Program-made: the position numbers and the translations under genes
Shown: positions 1-5,874 of the stretch, one piece after another
How positions within the stretch are numbered: position 1 is the first letter of the stretch
Layout: the number at the start of each line of letters is the position of its first letter
The notes under the pieces: generated by a model
Told to the model about the DNA's origin: nothing
Databases searched by the model: none
The model's input: only the letters and a program-made list of their open reading frames with translations
Assembly: GCA_964373495.1 (NCBI GenBank)
Contig: CAYJUW010000040.1
Span: 1 to 6,949 of the forward strand
DNA: 6,949 bases
From: JACQMJ01 sp964373495
GTDB taxonomy: Bacteria > Patescibacteriota > Minisyncoccia > Sungbacterales > SURF-37
Direction of reading: 5' to 3'

Positions 1-1353
1 ATCCACTGCATCGGCATCGGCGGGATCGGGGTTTCGGCCCTGGCCCGGCTCTACCGCAGCCGCGGTTGGCGCGTTTCCGGCTCGGACCTCGCCCGCTCCG
101 AAATCACCGATGCCCTCGCCAAAGAGGGGATCGGCGTTTTTATTGGCCCGCACCGCGCCAAGCACGTGCGGCCATCGGTGACCCGCGTGGTGTACTCGGT
201 TGCCGTCCGGCGCGACAATCCCGAGCTCCGCGAGGCGCGGCGCCGCGGCATCCCGTGCCAGACCTATGCACAGGCGCTTGGCGAACTTACACGGGAGTTT
301 AAAACCATTGCCGTGGCCGGCAGCCACGGCAAGTCCACCACGACCGCGCTGATTGCGCTGGCCCTCACGAAAGCCGGATTTGATCCCACAGTCATCGTCG
401 GCGCCAAGCTCCGCGAATTCAGCCCGCCAGCTGGCGGATCCAATTTCCGCCCCTCCCGCAATCTATGGAAGTCGGACTTCCATAGATTGGGGTGGCTGGT
501 GATGGAGGCCGATGAGTACCGCGCCTCGTTTCTCAACTACCGCCCCGAGATTGCCGTGGTTACCAACATTGACCGCGAGCACCTCGATTTTTATAGGAAC
601 ATCCGCGCCATCGAGACAACGTTCCTCAAATTCCTATCGCGGTTGGCGCCCAACGGGACGGCGGTGCTGAACCGCAACGACCGTCGCCTCGGCCGTATTG
701 CGGCGCGTCTGCGGCGTATAAGGCCCGATATCCGCATCGTCTGGTACTCGCTCCGCAGTCCGCCGGCACGCCGCATCGCCAAGGTTATCCGCATTCCGGG
801 GCGGCACAACGTTTCCAACGCCCTGGCCGCCTATGCGGCGGGAAGAGCGCTAAAAATTCCAGAGCGGAAGATGCTCGCGGCCATCGGTTCCTACCGCGGA
901 GCGTGGCGGCGGTTTGACTACCAGGGTCTGCTCCACGGCGCCAAGGTGTTTGCCGACTACGCCCACCACCCCACCGAAGTCAAAGCTACCCTCGAGGCCG
1001 CCCGCGAGAAATTCCCCAAGCGCCGCATCTGGTGCGTATTTCAGCCGCACCACTACGAGCGCACGCGCGATCTCTTTCGGGAATTCTCGCATGCCTTTGG
1101 CGACTGTGATGCGCTCGTGCTGCTCGATATCTACGAGGTCGCCGGCCGCGAGCGGAAGCGAAGGTCCCAACACGTCAGCTCCGAACGCCTTGCCCGCGCG
1201 ATCAACCGAAGCGGCACCCCGGCCCTCTACTTGCCAAACCCGGCCCGCCTCCGGCCGTTCCTCGCAAAATGCCTCCGGCCCGGCGATATCCTGCTCATGG
1301 TGGGGGCGGGTTCGATATGGGAAATGACCAAAGAGTTAATGCAACAAAAGTGA
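1..1353 (+). CDS. murC: UDP-N-acetylmuramate--L-alanine ligase (MurC), 5-prime end cut off by the window
   Basis: MurC is the cytoplasmic ATP-dependent ligase that adds L-alanine to UDP-N-acetylmuramate, the first step of the peptidoglycan peptide stem. The frame is open from base 1 (450 codons seen) and begins IHCIGIGGIGVSALARL, the N-terminal nucleotide-binding glycine motif that lies near the start of MurC, so probably only 10-20 residues are missing. Numbering from the first codon in the window: ATP-binding loop GSHGKSTT at about 107-114, EADEY at 169-173, TNIDREHLDFY shortly after, then the C-terminal ligase-domain motifs DYAHHPTE (319 on) and FQPHHYERT (347 on), and GAGSIWEM close to the end. 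The related recycling ligase Mpl is an alternative, but the overall pattern fits MurC. Unusual: the segment between the P-loop and EADEY carries PPAGG and NLWKSDFHRL, both encoded by perfect DNA palindromes (424-437 and 459-489), at a place where ordinary MurC is shorter. A GTG at 166 is not the real start. Ends in TGA; the promoter is outside the window. Confidence 0.93.
   Translation: MHCIGIGGIGVSALARLYRSRGWRVSGSDLARSEITDALAKEGIGVFIGPHRAKHVRPSVTRVVYSVAVRRDNPELREARRRGIPCQTYAQALGELTREFKTIAVAGSHGKSTTTALIALALTKAGFDPTVIVGAKLREFSPPAGGSNFRPSRNLWKSDFHRLGWLVMEADEYRASFLNYRPEIAVVTNIDREHLDFYRNIRAIETTFLKFLSRLAPNGTAVLNRNDRRLGRIAARLRRIRPDIRIVWYSLRSPPARRIAKVIRIPGRHNVSNALAAYAAGRALKIPERKMLAAIGSYRGAWRRFDYQGLLHGAKVFADYAHHPTEVKATLEAAREKFPKRRIWCVFQPHHYERTRDLFREFSHAFGDCDALVLLDIYEVAGRERKRRSQHVSSERLARAINRSGTPALYLPNPARLRPFLAKCLRPGDILLMVGAGSIWEMTKELMQQK
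424..437. repeat. 14-bp perfect palindrome inside murC
   Basis: CCGCCAGCTGGCGG is its own reverse complement and is read in frame as part of S-P-P-A-G-G, between the murC segments GAKLREF and GGSNFR. As I recall MurC alignments, the residues contributed here are extra. Palindromes of this kind occur repeatedly in some CPR genomes (from memory, not checked). Only one copy is in the window, and one 14-bp palindrome in 7 kb could be chance, so the mobile-repeat reading rests on the second palindrome only 22 bases downstream. Confidence 0.45.
459..489. repeat. Palindromic element in frame within murC (copy 1 of 2)
   Basis: This is a perfect inverted repeat with 15-base arms around one central base (G474). 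The 14-base core arm is AATCTATGGAAGTC. It is translated as N-L-W-K-S-D-F-H-R-L in murC, just before the WLVMEADEY segment. A second copy lies between genes at 6281-6309 with an equally perfect stem. The element interrupts a conserved enzyme without breaking the frame, as Rickettsia palindromic elements do, though it is much shorter than those. Such a stem can hardly be a chance product of coding, and the second copy makes it a repeat family. Confidence 0.85.
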
Positions 1354-1449
1354 CCAAAGTTGCAAAGGGAACAAAGGATCGTCCCGTCCTTTATGCCTTC
1401 TGTTCCATGTGCAACCTTTGTTGCCCTTGCCCCATTTGTAACCGTTTCC
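1341..1449. repeat. Degenerate word array with inverted halves between murC and the S41 protease gene
   Basis: The left half repeats variants of GCAACAAAAG and GGGAACAAAGG (for example at 1341-1350 and 1367-1377). The right half carries the complement, for example CCTTTGTTGCCC at 1415-1426, so AACAAAGG (1370-1377) pairs with CCTTTGTT (1415-1422). The array begins inside the last codons of murC and contains its stop codon. It stays open in the frame of the downstream gene, so gene callers would add about 34 false N-terminal residues to that protein. It may form a hairpin in the murC mRNA tail; a terminator role is unproven, as there is no T-run. Confidence 0.55.
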
Positions 1450-1455
1450 TATAAT
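1427..1455 (+). promoter_or_regulatory. Sigma-70-type promoter of the S41 protease gene, leaderless geometry
   Basis: TTGCCC (1427-1432) and a perfect TATAAT (1450-1455) are separated by 17 bases, the ideal spacing. A start site about 7 bases after the -10 box falls on the GTG at 1462, so the message would have no leader. No Shine-Dalgarno sequence precedes that GTG, which agrees. The -35 box matches the consensus at four of six positions. Confidence 0.55.
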
Positions 1456-1461
1456 CCCTTC

Positions 1462-2682
1462 GTGCCTTCCCTCCAGCGCTACCTCAAGCCATCACTGATC
1501 GTCCTCGTCTCGATCCTCATCGTCGCCGCCTCTTTTGGCGGCGGCGTGTATGTCGGCTACGAGCGCCGGCCGGCTCTGGAGCGGGTCAAAGGCATTCTCA
1601 ATCAAGAGATTGACAAGCCCCAGGAGATTGATTTCAGCCAATTCTGGGAGGTGTGGGCCTCCCTGGAGGAGAAGTTCGTTGATCGCGCCGAGATTGACAG
1701 AAAAAAGCTGGTGGAAGGCGCGATCGCCGGGCTGGTCAAAGCCCTGGGCGACCCCTACACCGTCTTCCTCCCGCCGCGGCAGTCCAAACTCTTCCAGGAA
1801 GACGTGCGCGGCAGTTTCGGCGGCATTGGCGCGGAGATCGGCATCCGGAAAGACGTCTTAACCGTCATCGCGCCCTTGAAGGGTTCCCCGGCCGAACGGG
1901 TTGGGTTGAAAGCCGGGGACAAAATCCTGCACATCAACGCCTCGAGCACCGCGGACATGATTCTGGAGGAAGCGGTCAGCCAGATCCGCGGCGAGATCGG
2001 GACCGCGGTGACGCTCACCATCAGCCGCGATGCCTTCGACGGCGTCCGGGAATTCACCATCACCCGCGAAACGATCGTCGTCCCCATCATCGAAACAAAA
2101 GAACTCGAGGGCGATATCTTCTCCATCCATCTCCTGAACTTCAATGAAAAATCGCCGATCGAATTCCGCAAAGCCGTCCGCGCGTTCGTCTTTTCCGGCA
2201 AAAAGAAATTGATCCTCGACCTCCGCTCCAATCCCGGCGGATTCCTTGATGCCGCGGTGGACATCGCCTCATGGTTCATCCCCGCCGGCGAAATCGTCGC
2301 TCGGGAAAAGCTCGCCGACGGCGGGGAAATCATCTACCGGTCGAGCGGCCACCGCCTGCTTCAGGACATCCCGGTCGTGGTCCTGATAGACCAGGGCTCG
2401 GCCTCGGCCTCGGAGATCCTCGCCGGGGCGCTCTGGGACATCCGCGGCGCGAAACTCATCGGCGCAAAAACCTTCGGCAAGGGTTCGGTCCAGGAAGTGG
2501 ACAACCTCCGCGGCGGCGCCTCGCTCAAGATCACCATCGCCAAGTGGCTCACCCCCAAGGGCACCTCCATCAACGACAAGGGGCTCGAACCGGACATCAA
2601 GGTGGAAGTGAAGAAAGAAAACGCAGAGGAGGGGAGGGATCCGGTGCTGGAAAAGGCGATTGAAGTGCTGAACGCGCTATGA
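1462..2682 (+). CDS. Membrane-anchored PDZ-domain carboxyl-terminal processing protease (S41 family, CtpA/Prc-like)
   Basis: S41 proteases cut proteins near their C termini in the cell envelope using a serine-lysine dyad. From the GTG at 1462 the protein is 406 aa: one transmembrane anchor at about residues 11-32 (hydrophobic, ending GGGVYVGY), then an N-terminal region, a PDZ domain from about 118 to 205 (starting near GGIGAEIG at 120, with the AERVGLKAGDKILHINA core), then the protease domain. The active site is visible as GSASASEI with the likely nucleophile Ser315, followed 25 residues later by Lys340 in TFGKG, the same Ser-Lys spacing I recall for E. coli Prc and plant D1 protease. The frame can be read from a codon at 1360, but those 34 residues come from the repeat array, and a good promoter ends exactly at 1462, so I choose the shorter form. 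The C-terminal GLEPDIKVEV is typical of the family. It lies 108 bases after murC on the same strand and may have its own promoter. The exact subfamily (CtpA, CtpB, Prc) is not determined. Confidence 0.9.
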   Translation: MPSLQRYLKPSLIVLVSILIVAASFGGGVYVGYERRPALERVKGILNQEIDKPQEIDFSQFWEVWASLEEKFVDRAEIDRKKLVEGAIAGLVKALGDPYTVFLPPRQSKLFQEDVRGSFGGIGAEIGIRKDVLTVIAPLKGSPAERVGLKAGDKILHINASSTADMILEEAVSQIRGEIGTAVTLTISRDAFDGVREFTITRETIVVPIIETKELEGDIFSIHLLNFNEKSPIEFRKAVRAFVFSGKKKLILDLRSNPGGFLDAAVDIASWFIPAGEIVAREKLADGGEIIYRSSGHRLLQDIPVVVLIDQGSASASEILAGALWDIRGAKLIGAKTFGKGSVQEVDNLRGGASLKITIAKWLTPKGTSINDKGLEPDIKVEVKKENAEEGRDPVLEKAIEVLNAL

Positions 2683-2807
2683 AATCCCAAACTACACATT
2701 CCACATCACAAACAAACTCCAAATTCCAATTTATGAAATTCCAAACGCCTTTTGGGTATTTAAATTTTGGTCATTGGGATTTATTCGGGATTTGGTGCTT
2801 GGGATTT
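2682..2807. repeat. Degenerate word array with inverted halves between the protease and acylphosphatase genes
   Basis: AAATCCCAA at 2682-2690, which overlaps the last base of the protease stop codon, is matched by TTGGGATTT at both 2774-2782 and 2799-2807. Between them the left half repeats A/C-rich variants such as CCAAATTCCAA and the right half the T/G-rich complement. At the middle CCAAA (2741-2745) pairs with TTTGG (2751-2755). The gap of 178 bases is thus mostly one imperfect palindrome with a sharp change of strand composition at its centre, about 2746. No T-run terminator and no convincing promoter could be assigned. Confidence 0.7.
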
Positions 2808-2860
2808 TTGATTTCACGCCCGTGGCCCTAGTCAATCCGTTGCTGGTCGCTTGCGGTACC

Positions 2861-3130
2861 ATGAAACGGCTGACTCTGCGCATTTGCGGGCGGGTCCAGG
2901 GCGTGTTCTTCCGCCACACGGCGCGGCTCCACGCAGAAAAACTAGGACTCGTCGGCTTTGCCCGGAATGAAGCCGACGGATCAGTGGCCGCGGTAGCCGA
3001 AGGTGAAGAAAAATCCCTCGAGGAATTCCTCGCGTGGTGCCGAAAAGGACCTCCGCTGGCCAATGTAGAGAACGTGAATGTCGAGTGGCGGGAGTCAACA
3101 GGGGAGTTTAAGAGGTTTGAAATCCTATGA
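2861..3130 (+). CDS. acyP: Acylphosphatase
   Basis: Acylphosphatase is a small cytoplasmic enzyme that hydrolyses acyl phosphates such as carbamoyl phosphate or 1,3-bisphosphoglycerate; its cellular role is poorly defined. The ATG at 2861 gives 89 aa, the normal length. The signature GRVQGVFFRHTARLHAEKLGLVGFARNEADGSV contains the phosphate-binding loop, the catalytic Arg (in FFRH) and the catalytic Asn (in FARNEADG). The frame is open further upstream, but that part is translated repeat array and would add residues the family does not have; a GTG at 2822 is a less likely start. No Shine-Dalgarno sequence precedes the ATG. It could be cotranscribed with the L9 gene that starts 86 bases downstream. 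Ends in TGA. Confidence 0.92.
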   Translation: MKRLTLRICGRVQGVFFRHTARLHAEKLGLVGFARNEADGSVAAVAEGEEKSLEEFLAWCRKGPPLANVENVNVEWRESTGEFKRFEIL

Positions 3131-3137
3131 CGATCGC

Positions 3138-3211
3138 CTGCAAATCGCAAAGCGCATAGCGCAAATTGCAACCGCCACTACGCTTTGCGATTGGCGATTA
3201 GCGCTTTGCAG
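3138..3211. repeat. Inverted word array between acylphosphatase and rplI
   Basis: AATCGCAAAGCG (3143-3154) is matched perfectly by CGCTTTGCGATT (3181-3192), a 12-bp inverted repeat. The outer CTGCAAA (3138-3144) pairs with TTTGCAG (3205-3211). Both halves repeat variants of one word (GCAAATCGCAAAGCGC on the left; its complement, including GCGATTGGCGATTAGCGC, on the right). It fills nearly the whole 86-base gap and ends six bases before the rplI start codon, so a folded RNA here could influence rplI translation; that is inference. Confidence 0.75.
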
Positions 3212-3216
3212 TCATC

Positions 3217-3681
3217 ATGAAGGTCATTCTCCTGAAAGAAATTCCTAAACTCGGCAAACCCGGAGAAGTCAAGCGCGTGGCCGACGGCTACGCCCACAAC
3301 TTCCTCATCCCCTTCGGCTATGCCGAACTGGCAAGCGAATCGGCGTTGAAGGGTCTCACCCGTAAGCAGGCGGAGATTTCCGCGCGGGCAGCTAGGGAAC
3401 AAACCCGTTTACGGGAGCTTGCCGAAAAATTGCGCCAGACGCCGCTGCGCTTTACCCTGAACGTGGGAGCCAAAGGCCAGGCCTTCGGCTCCATCAGCGC
3501 CCAGGACATCGCCGGGGAACTCGGCCGGCAGGGCGTGAATGTCGAGAAACAATGGATCGAGCTTGAACAGGGCCTTAAGACCACCGGGGAGCACGGCGTA
3601 AAGATTAGACTGCCGCATCAAATTGAGGCAGTCACAAGAGTTATCATTGAAGCAGAGAAGGATAAAAATCCTAAATCCTAA
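3217..3681 (+). CDS. rplI: Large-subunit ribosomal protein bL9
   Basis: L9 is a two-domain 23S rRNA-binding protein of the large ribosomal subunit. The 154 aa product starts with the N-terminal rRNA-binding domain (MKVILLKEIPKLGKPGEVKRVADGYAHNFLIPFGYA, residues 1 to about 36), then the long connecting helix (about 40-75, rich in A, E, R, L), then the C-terminal domain with the conserved stretch KGQAFGSISAQDIAGEL. The length is normal. The last residues, NPKS and the stop, are encoded by the left arm of the downstream inverted repeat (3666-3681), so the C terminus appears reshaped by it. No Shine-Dalgarno sequence precedes the ATG. L9 is reported absent from some CPR groups and present in others, so its presence narrows the source lineage only slightly. 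The usual neighbours rpsF, ssb and rpsR are not here. Confidence 0.96.
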   Translation: MKVILLKEIPKLGKPGEVKRVADGYAHNFLIPFGYAELASESALKGLTRKQAEISARAAREQTRLRELAEKLRQTPLRFTLNVGAKGQAFGSISAQDIAGELGRQGVNVEKQWIELEQGLKTTGEHGVKIRLPHQIEAVTRVIIEAEKDKNPKS

Positions 3682-3764
3682 TTTCTAAACCCTAAACAAA
3701 TCCCAATGTCCAAAATCCAAAATTCCAAACACGTTTCGAATTTAGAATTTAGGATTTAGGATTT
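3666..3764. repeat. Inverted word array between rplI and pyrG, with perfect 16-bp arms
   Basis: AAATCCTAAATCCTAA (3666-3681) is the exact reverse complement of TTAGGATTTAGGATTT (3749-3764). The left arm encodes the last four rplI residues and its stop codon. The interior continues with A/C-rich variants on the left (CTAAACCCTAAAC, CCAAAATCCAAAATTCC) and T/G-rich complements on the right. Further T/G-rich variants of the word (CGAATTTCGGATTTCG, CTTCGGATTTC) run from 3765 to the pyrG start codon at 3805. No classical terminator or promoter is obvious within the gap. Confidence 0.8.
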
Positions 3765-3804
3765 GTTTCAAATTTCGAATTTCGGATTTCGTGCTTCGGA
3801 TTTC

Positions 3805-5442
3805 ATGACGAAATACATCTTCGTCTGCGGCGGGGTGATGTCCGGCATCGGCAAGGGCGTGGCCACGGCCTCCATTGCCCGCATTTTGAAATCCCGCGGC
3901 TTTCGGGCCTCGGCGGTCAAAATTGATCCCTACATCAACGTGGACGCCGGCACGATGAATCCCATTGAGCACGGCGAGGTCTTCGTCACCGAGGACGGCA
4001 TGGAGTGCGACCAGGACATCGGCAACTACGAGCGCTTCCTCGATGAGGACATCCCCAAGGAGAACTATATGACCTCGGGCTCGGTGTACCTGGCGGTCAT
4101 CCAGCGCGAGCGGAACCTTGAGTACGGCGGCAAGTGCGTGCAAATCGTGCCTCACATCCCGCAGGAGGTCATCCGGCGCCTGGAGCGCGCAAGCCGGAAG
4201 GCCCGCGCTGATTTTGTAGCGGTCGAGATCGGCGGCACGGTCGGCGAGTACGAGAATATCCTCTTCCTCGAGGCCGCCCGCATGATGCGCCTCGCTCGCC
4301 CGAAAGACGTGGCCTTCGTCCTGGTTTCCTATCTGCCGGTGCCGCGAATGATCGGTGAGATGAAAACGAAGCCGACCCAGCATGCCGTCCGGGCCATGAA
4401 TGCCGCGGGTATCCAGCCCGATATCATCATCGCCCGCTCGGTGGTGCCCATGGACGAGCCGCGGAAGAAGAAGCTGGCGCTCTTCTGCAACGTGCAGGAA
4501 CGCGACATTATTTCCGCCCCGGATGTCAGCTCCATCTACGAGGTGCCGATAAATTTTGAGAAGGACGGACTCGGGAACCGGCTCCTCGAAAAGTTTGGAC
4601 TCAAGCGCCGGAAGCGCGACCTCGGGCCGTGGCGGGGGCTCGTCCGCCGCATCCGGCGGGCCTCGCGGCCGGTCAACATCGGCATTGTCGGCAAGTACTT
4701 CGGGACCGGCACATTCACCCTCGCCGATTCCTACCTCTCGGTCATTGAAGCCCTGAAGCACGCCGCCTGGCACCATGGCCGCAAACCCGAGCTCACCTGG
4801 CTCGAGGCGGAGCGCTACGAGCGCGGCGCCAAGACCCTAAAGGAGCTCTCGCAGTTTGACGGCATTGTCGTCCCCGGCGGCTTTGGCGAACGCGGCGTGG
4901 AGGGAAAGATCAAAGTCATTGAATACGTCCGGAAAAACAAAATCCCGTATCTGGGCTTATGCTACGGCCTGCAGCTTGCGGTGGTGGAATTCAGCCGGCA
5001 CGCGGCCCGCATGCCGGGCGCCCACACCACCGAAATCAATGCCCAGACAAAATTTCCGGTCATCCGCACCATGCCCGAGCAGCTGGCCAATATCTTAGAA
5101 AAACGCATGGGCGGCTCCATGCGCCTCGGCGCCTACCACTGCCGCCTGAAACCGGGAACCAAGGCCCGGGCCGCCTACGGCGTGCCGTCGGTGATGGAAC
5201 GCCACCGCCATCGCTATGAGATCAATAATGAGTACCTAGCGCGGCTGGAGAAACGCGGCCTCATCGCCTCGGGCGTCAACCCGGAGCGGGGGCTGGTGGA
5301 GATCATGGAGCTCGAGGGCCACCCGTTCTTCATGGGCACGCAGTTCCACCCGGAACTGAAATCGCGGCCCTTGCGGCCGCACCCGTTGTTTCGAGAATTT
5401 ATCCGGGCAGCGATCTCAAAGCAAGTTAAGCGAGTTAAGTAA
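3805..5442 (+). CDS. pyrG: CTP synthase (glutamine-hydrolysing)
   Basis: PyrG makes CTP from UTP, ATP and glutamine, the last step of de novo pyrimidine nucleotide synthesis, in the cytoplasm. The ATG at 3805 gives 545 aa, the usual length. The N-terminal amidoligase domain opens with KYIFVCGGVMSGIGKGVATASI (ATP loop S13-G18) and contains KIDPYINVDAGTMNPIEHGEVFVTEDG. The C-terminal class I glutaminase domain has Cys386 in YLGLCYGLQ, plus His515 and Glu517 in QFHPE, a complete triad; the HRHRYEINN motif is also present. The frame extends upstream to a TTG at 3763, but that part is translated repeat. The C-terminal KQVKRVK and the stop codon lie in the hairpin array shared with the convergent L27 gene. 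There is no Shine-Dalgarno sequence. Confidence 0.97.
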   Translation: MTKYIFVCGGVMSGIGKGVATASIARILKSRGFRASAVKIDPYINVDAGTMNPIEHGEVFVTEDGMECDQDIGNYERFLDEDIPKENYMTSGSVYLAVIQRERNLEYGGKCVQIVPHIPQEVIRRLERASRKARADFVAVEIGGTVGEYENILFLEAARMMRLARPKDVAFVLVSYLPVPRMIGEMKTKPTQHAVRAMNAAGIQPDIIIARSVVPMDEPRKKKLALFCNVQERDIISAPDVSSIYEVPINFEKDGLGNRLLEKFGLKRRKRDLGPWRGLVRRIRRASRPVNIGIVGKYFGTGTFTLADSYLSVIEALKHAAWHHGRKPELTWLEAERYERGAKTLKELSQFDGIVVPGGFGERGVEGKIKVIEYVRKNKIPYLGLCYGLQLAVVEFSRHAARMPGAHTTEINAQTKFPVIRTMPEQLANILEKRMGGSMRLGAYHCRLKPGTKARAAYGVPSVMERHRHRYEINNEYLARLEKRGLIASGVNPERGLVEIMELEGHPFFMGTQFHPELKSRPLRPHPLFREFIRAAISKQVKRVK

Positions 5443-5492
5443 ATTAAGTGCATTAAGCAATTGGCTTAACTTGTTTAATTTGCTTAACTAGC
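5430..5492. terminator. Hairpin array shared by the ends of convergent pyrG and rpmA
   Basis: A 29-base left arm (5430-5458) and right arm (5464-5492) pair at 22 of 29 positions around a 5-base loop AATTG. The left arm repeats variants of AAGTTAAGC and the right arm the complement. The arms contain both stop codons: TAA of pyrG (5440-5442) and, on the - strand, TAG of rpmA (5488-5490). Its position between convergent genes suggests a bidirectional transcription end or RNA-stabilising structure. It lacks the GC-rich stem and clean T-run of a classical intrinsic terminator, so the role is inferred; the structure itself is visible. Confidence 0.6.
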
Positions 5493-5769
5493 TCGCTGAA
5501 ATAACATTCACCACCTTGGCTCTCCGCACCCCGCCATCAAACCGGACTTTCCGCCGCTCGGAGAATTTCACTGCTCCGGTTCTAACGGCATAGAGCGTAT
5601 AATCCTTGCCCTGCCGAACATTGACACCGGGGAGGATGGTTGATCCGCGCTGGCGGACGATAATATTGCCGGGCTCCACCCGCTCGCCGCCGTACTTCTT
5701 GACCCCGAGGTACTGGGGATTGGAATCCCGGCCTAATCGAGTTGTACCGCCGGATTTTGTATGTGCCAT
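5488..5769 (-). CDS. rpmA: Large-subunit ribosomal protein bL27
   Basis: L27 is a small large-subunit protein whose N-terminal tail reaches toward the peptidyl transferase centre. The 93 aa product begins MAHTKSGGTTRLGRDSNPQYLGVKKYGGERVEPGNIIVRQRG, the conserved L27 signature, and continues with GKDYTLYAVRTGAVKF. There is no cleavable N-terminal extension of the Firmicutes kind. It is slightly longer than the usual 85 or so residues, with a C-terminal tail (VRRAKVVNVISAS) whose end lies in the hairpin shared with pyrG. The usual upstream partner rplU (L21) is absent; the next gene upstream is divergent. Reading from the - strand, TTGGCA (5804-5799) and a weak CATCTT (5781-5776), 17 bases apart and 6 bases before the ATG, could form a leaderless promoter. 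Confidence 0.96.
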   Translation of the reverse strand: MAHTKSGGTTRLGRDSNPQYLGVKKYGGERVEPGNIIVRQRGSTILPGVNVRQGKDYTLYAVRTGAVKFSERRKVRFDGGVRRAKVVNVISAS

Positions 5770-5779
5770 TTCAGTAAGA

Positions 5780-5859
5780 TGCCAATCTACGAATCGTATG
5801 CCAATCTGGCGAATTGCGAATACCGTATTGGCGATTGGTAAATCGGCATCGCATTGGCA
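5780..5859. repeat. Inverted word array between divergent rpmA and the Ada-like gene
   Basis: TGCCAAT occurs at 5780-5786 and 5799-5805, and its complement ATTGGCA at 5853-5859. Near the middle AATAC (5819-5823) and GTATT (5825-5829) pair around one base. The rest is made of variants such as GCGAATTGCGAATAC on the left and GTATTGGCGATTGG on the right, with ATCGGCATCG variants on to about 5870. This is the upstream region of both divergent genes, so the array must contain or adjoin both promoters. The pairing is imperfect. Confidence 0.55.
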
Positions 5860-5874
5860 ATATCGGCATCACCT

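Noticed and set aside
1360..1461. N-terminal extension of the S41 protease
   Set aside because: It is translated repeat array and promoter; a membrane segment follows directly after the GTG at 1462.
1755..2333. Long - strand reading frame (192 codons) opposite the S41 protease gene
   Set aside because: It lies fully inside a gene with clear PDZ and catalytic motifs and has no recognisable domain; it is a by-product of the GC-rich codon pattern.
2683..2860. tRNA or other structured RNA gene in the 178-base gap
   Set aside because: The self-complementarity is explained by the inverted word array; no T-loop sequence or cloverleaf arms were found.
3763..3804. N-terminal extension of CTP synthase from TTG 3763
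   Set aside because: It encodes translated repeat words; the conserved PyrG N terminus starts at ATG 3805 and gives the normal 545 aa.
2682..3805. CRISPR array made of the repeated words in the gaps
   Set aside because: The words are short, degenerate, without unique spacers of even length, and invert in the middle, unlike direct CRISPR repeats.
3742..4776. 344-codon - strand reading frame opposite the start of pyrG
   Set aside because: The + strand encodes unmistakable CTP synthase throughout, and the opposite frame starts in the repeat array and reads as low-information sequence rich in D, H, A and G.
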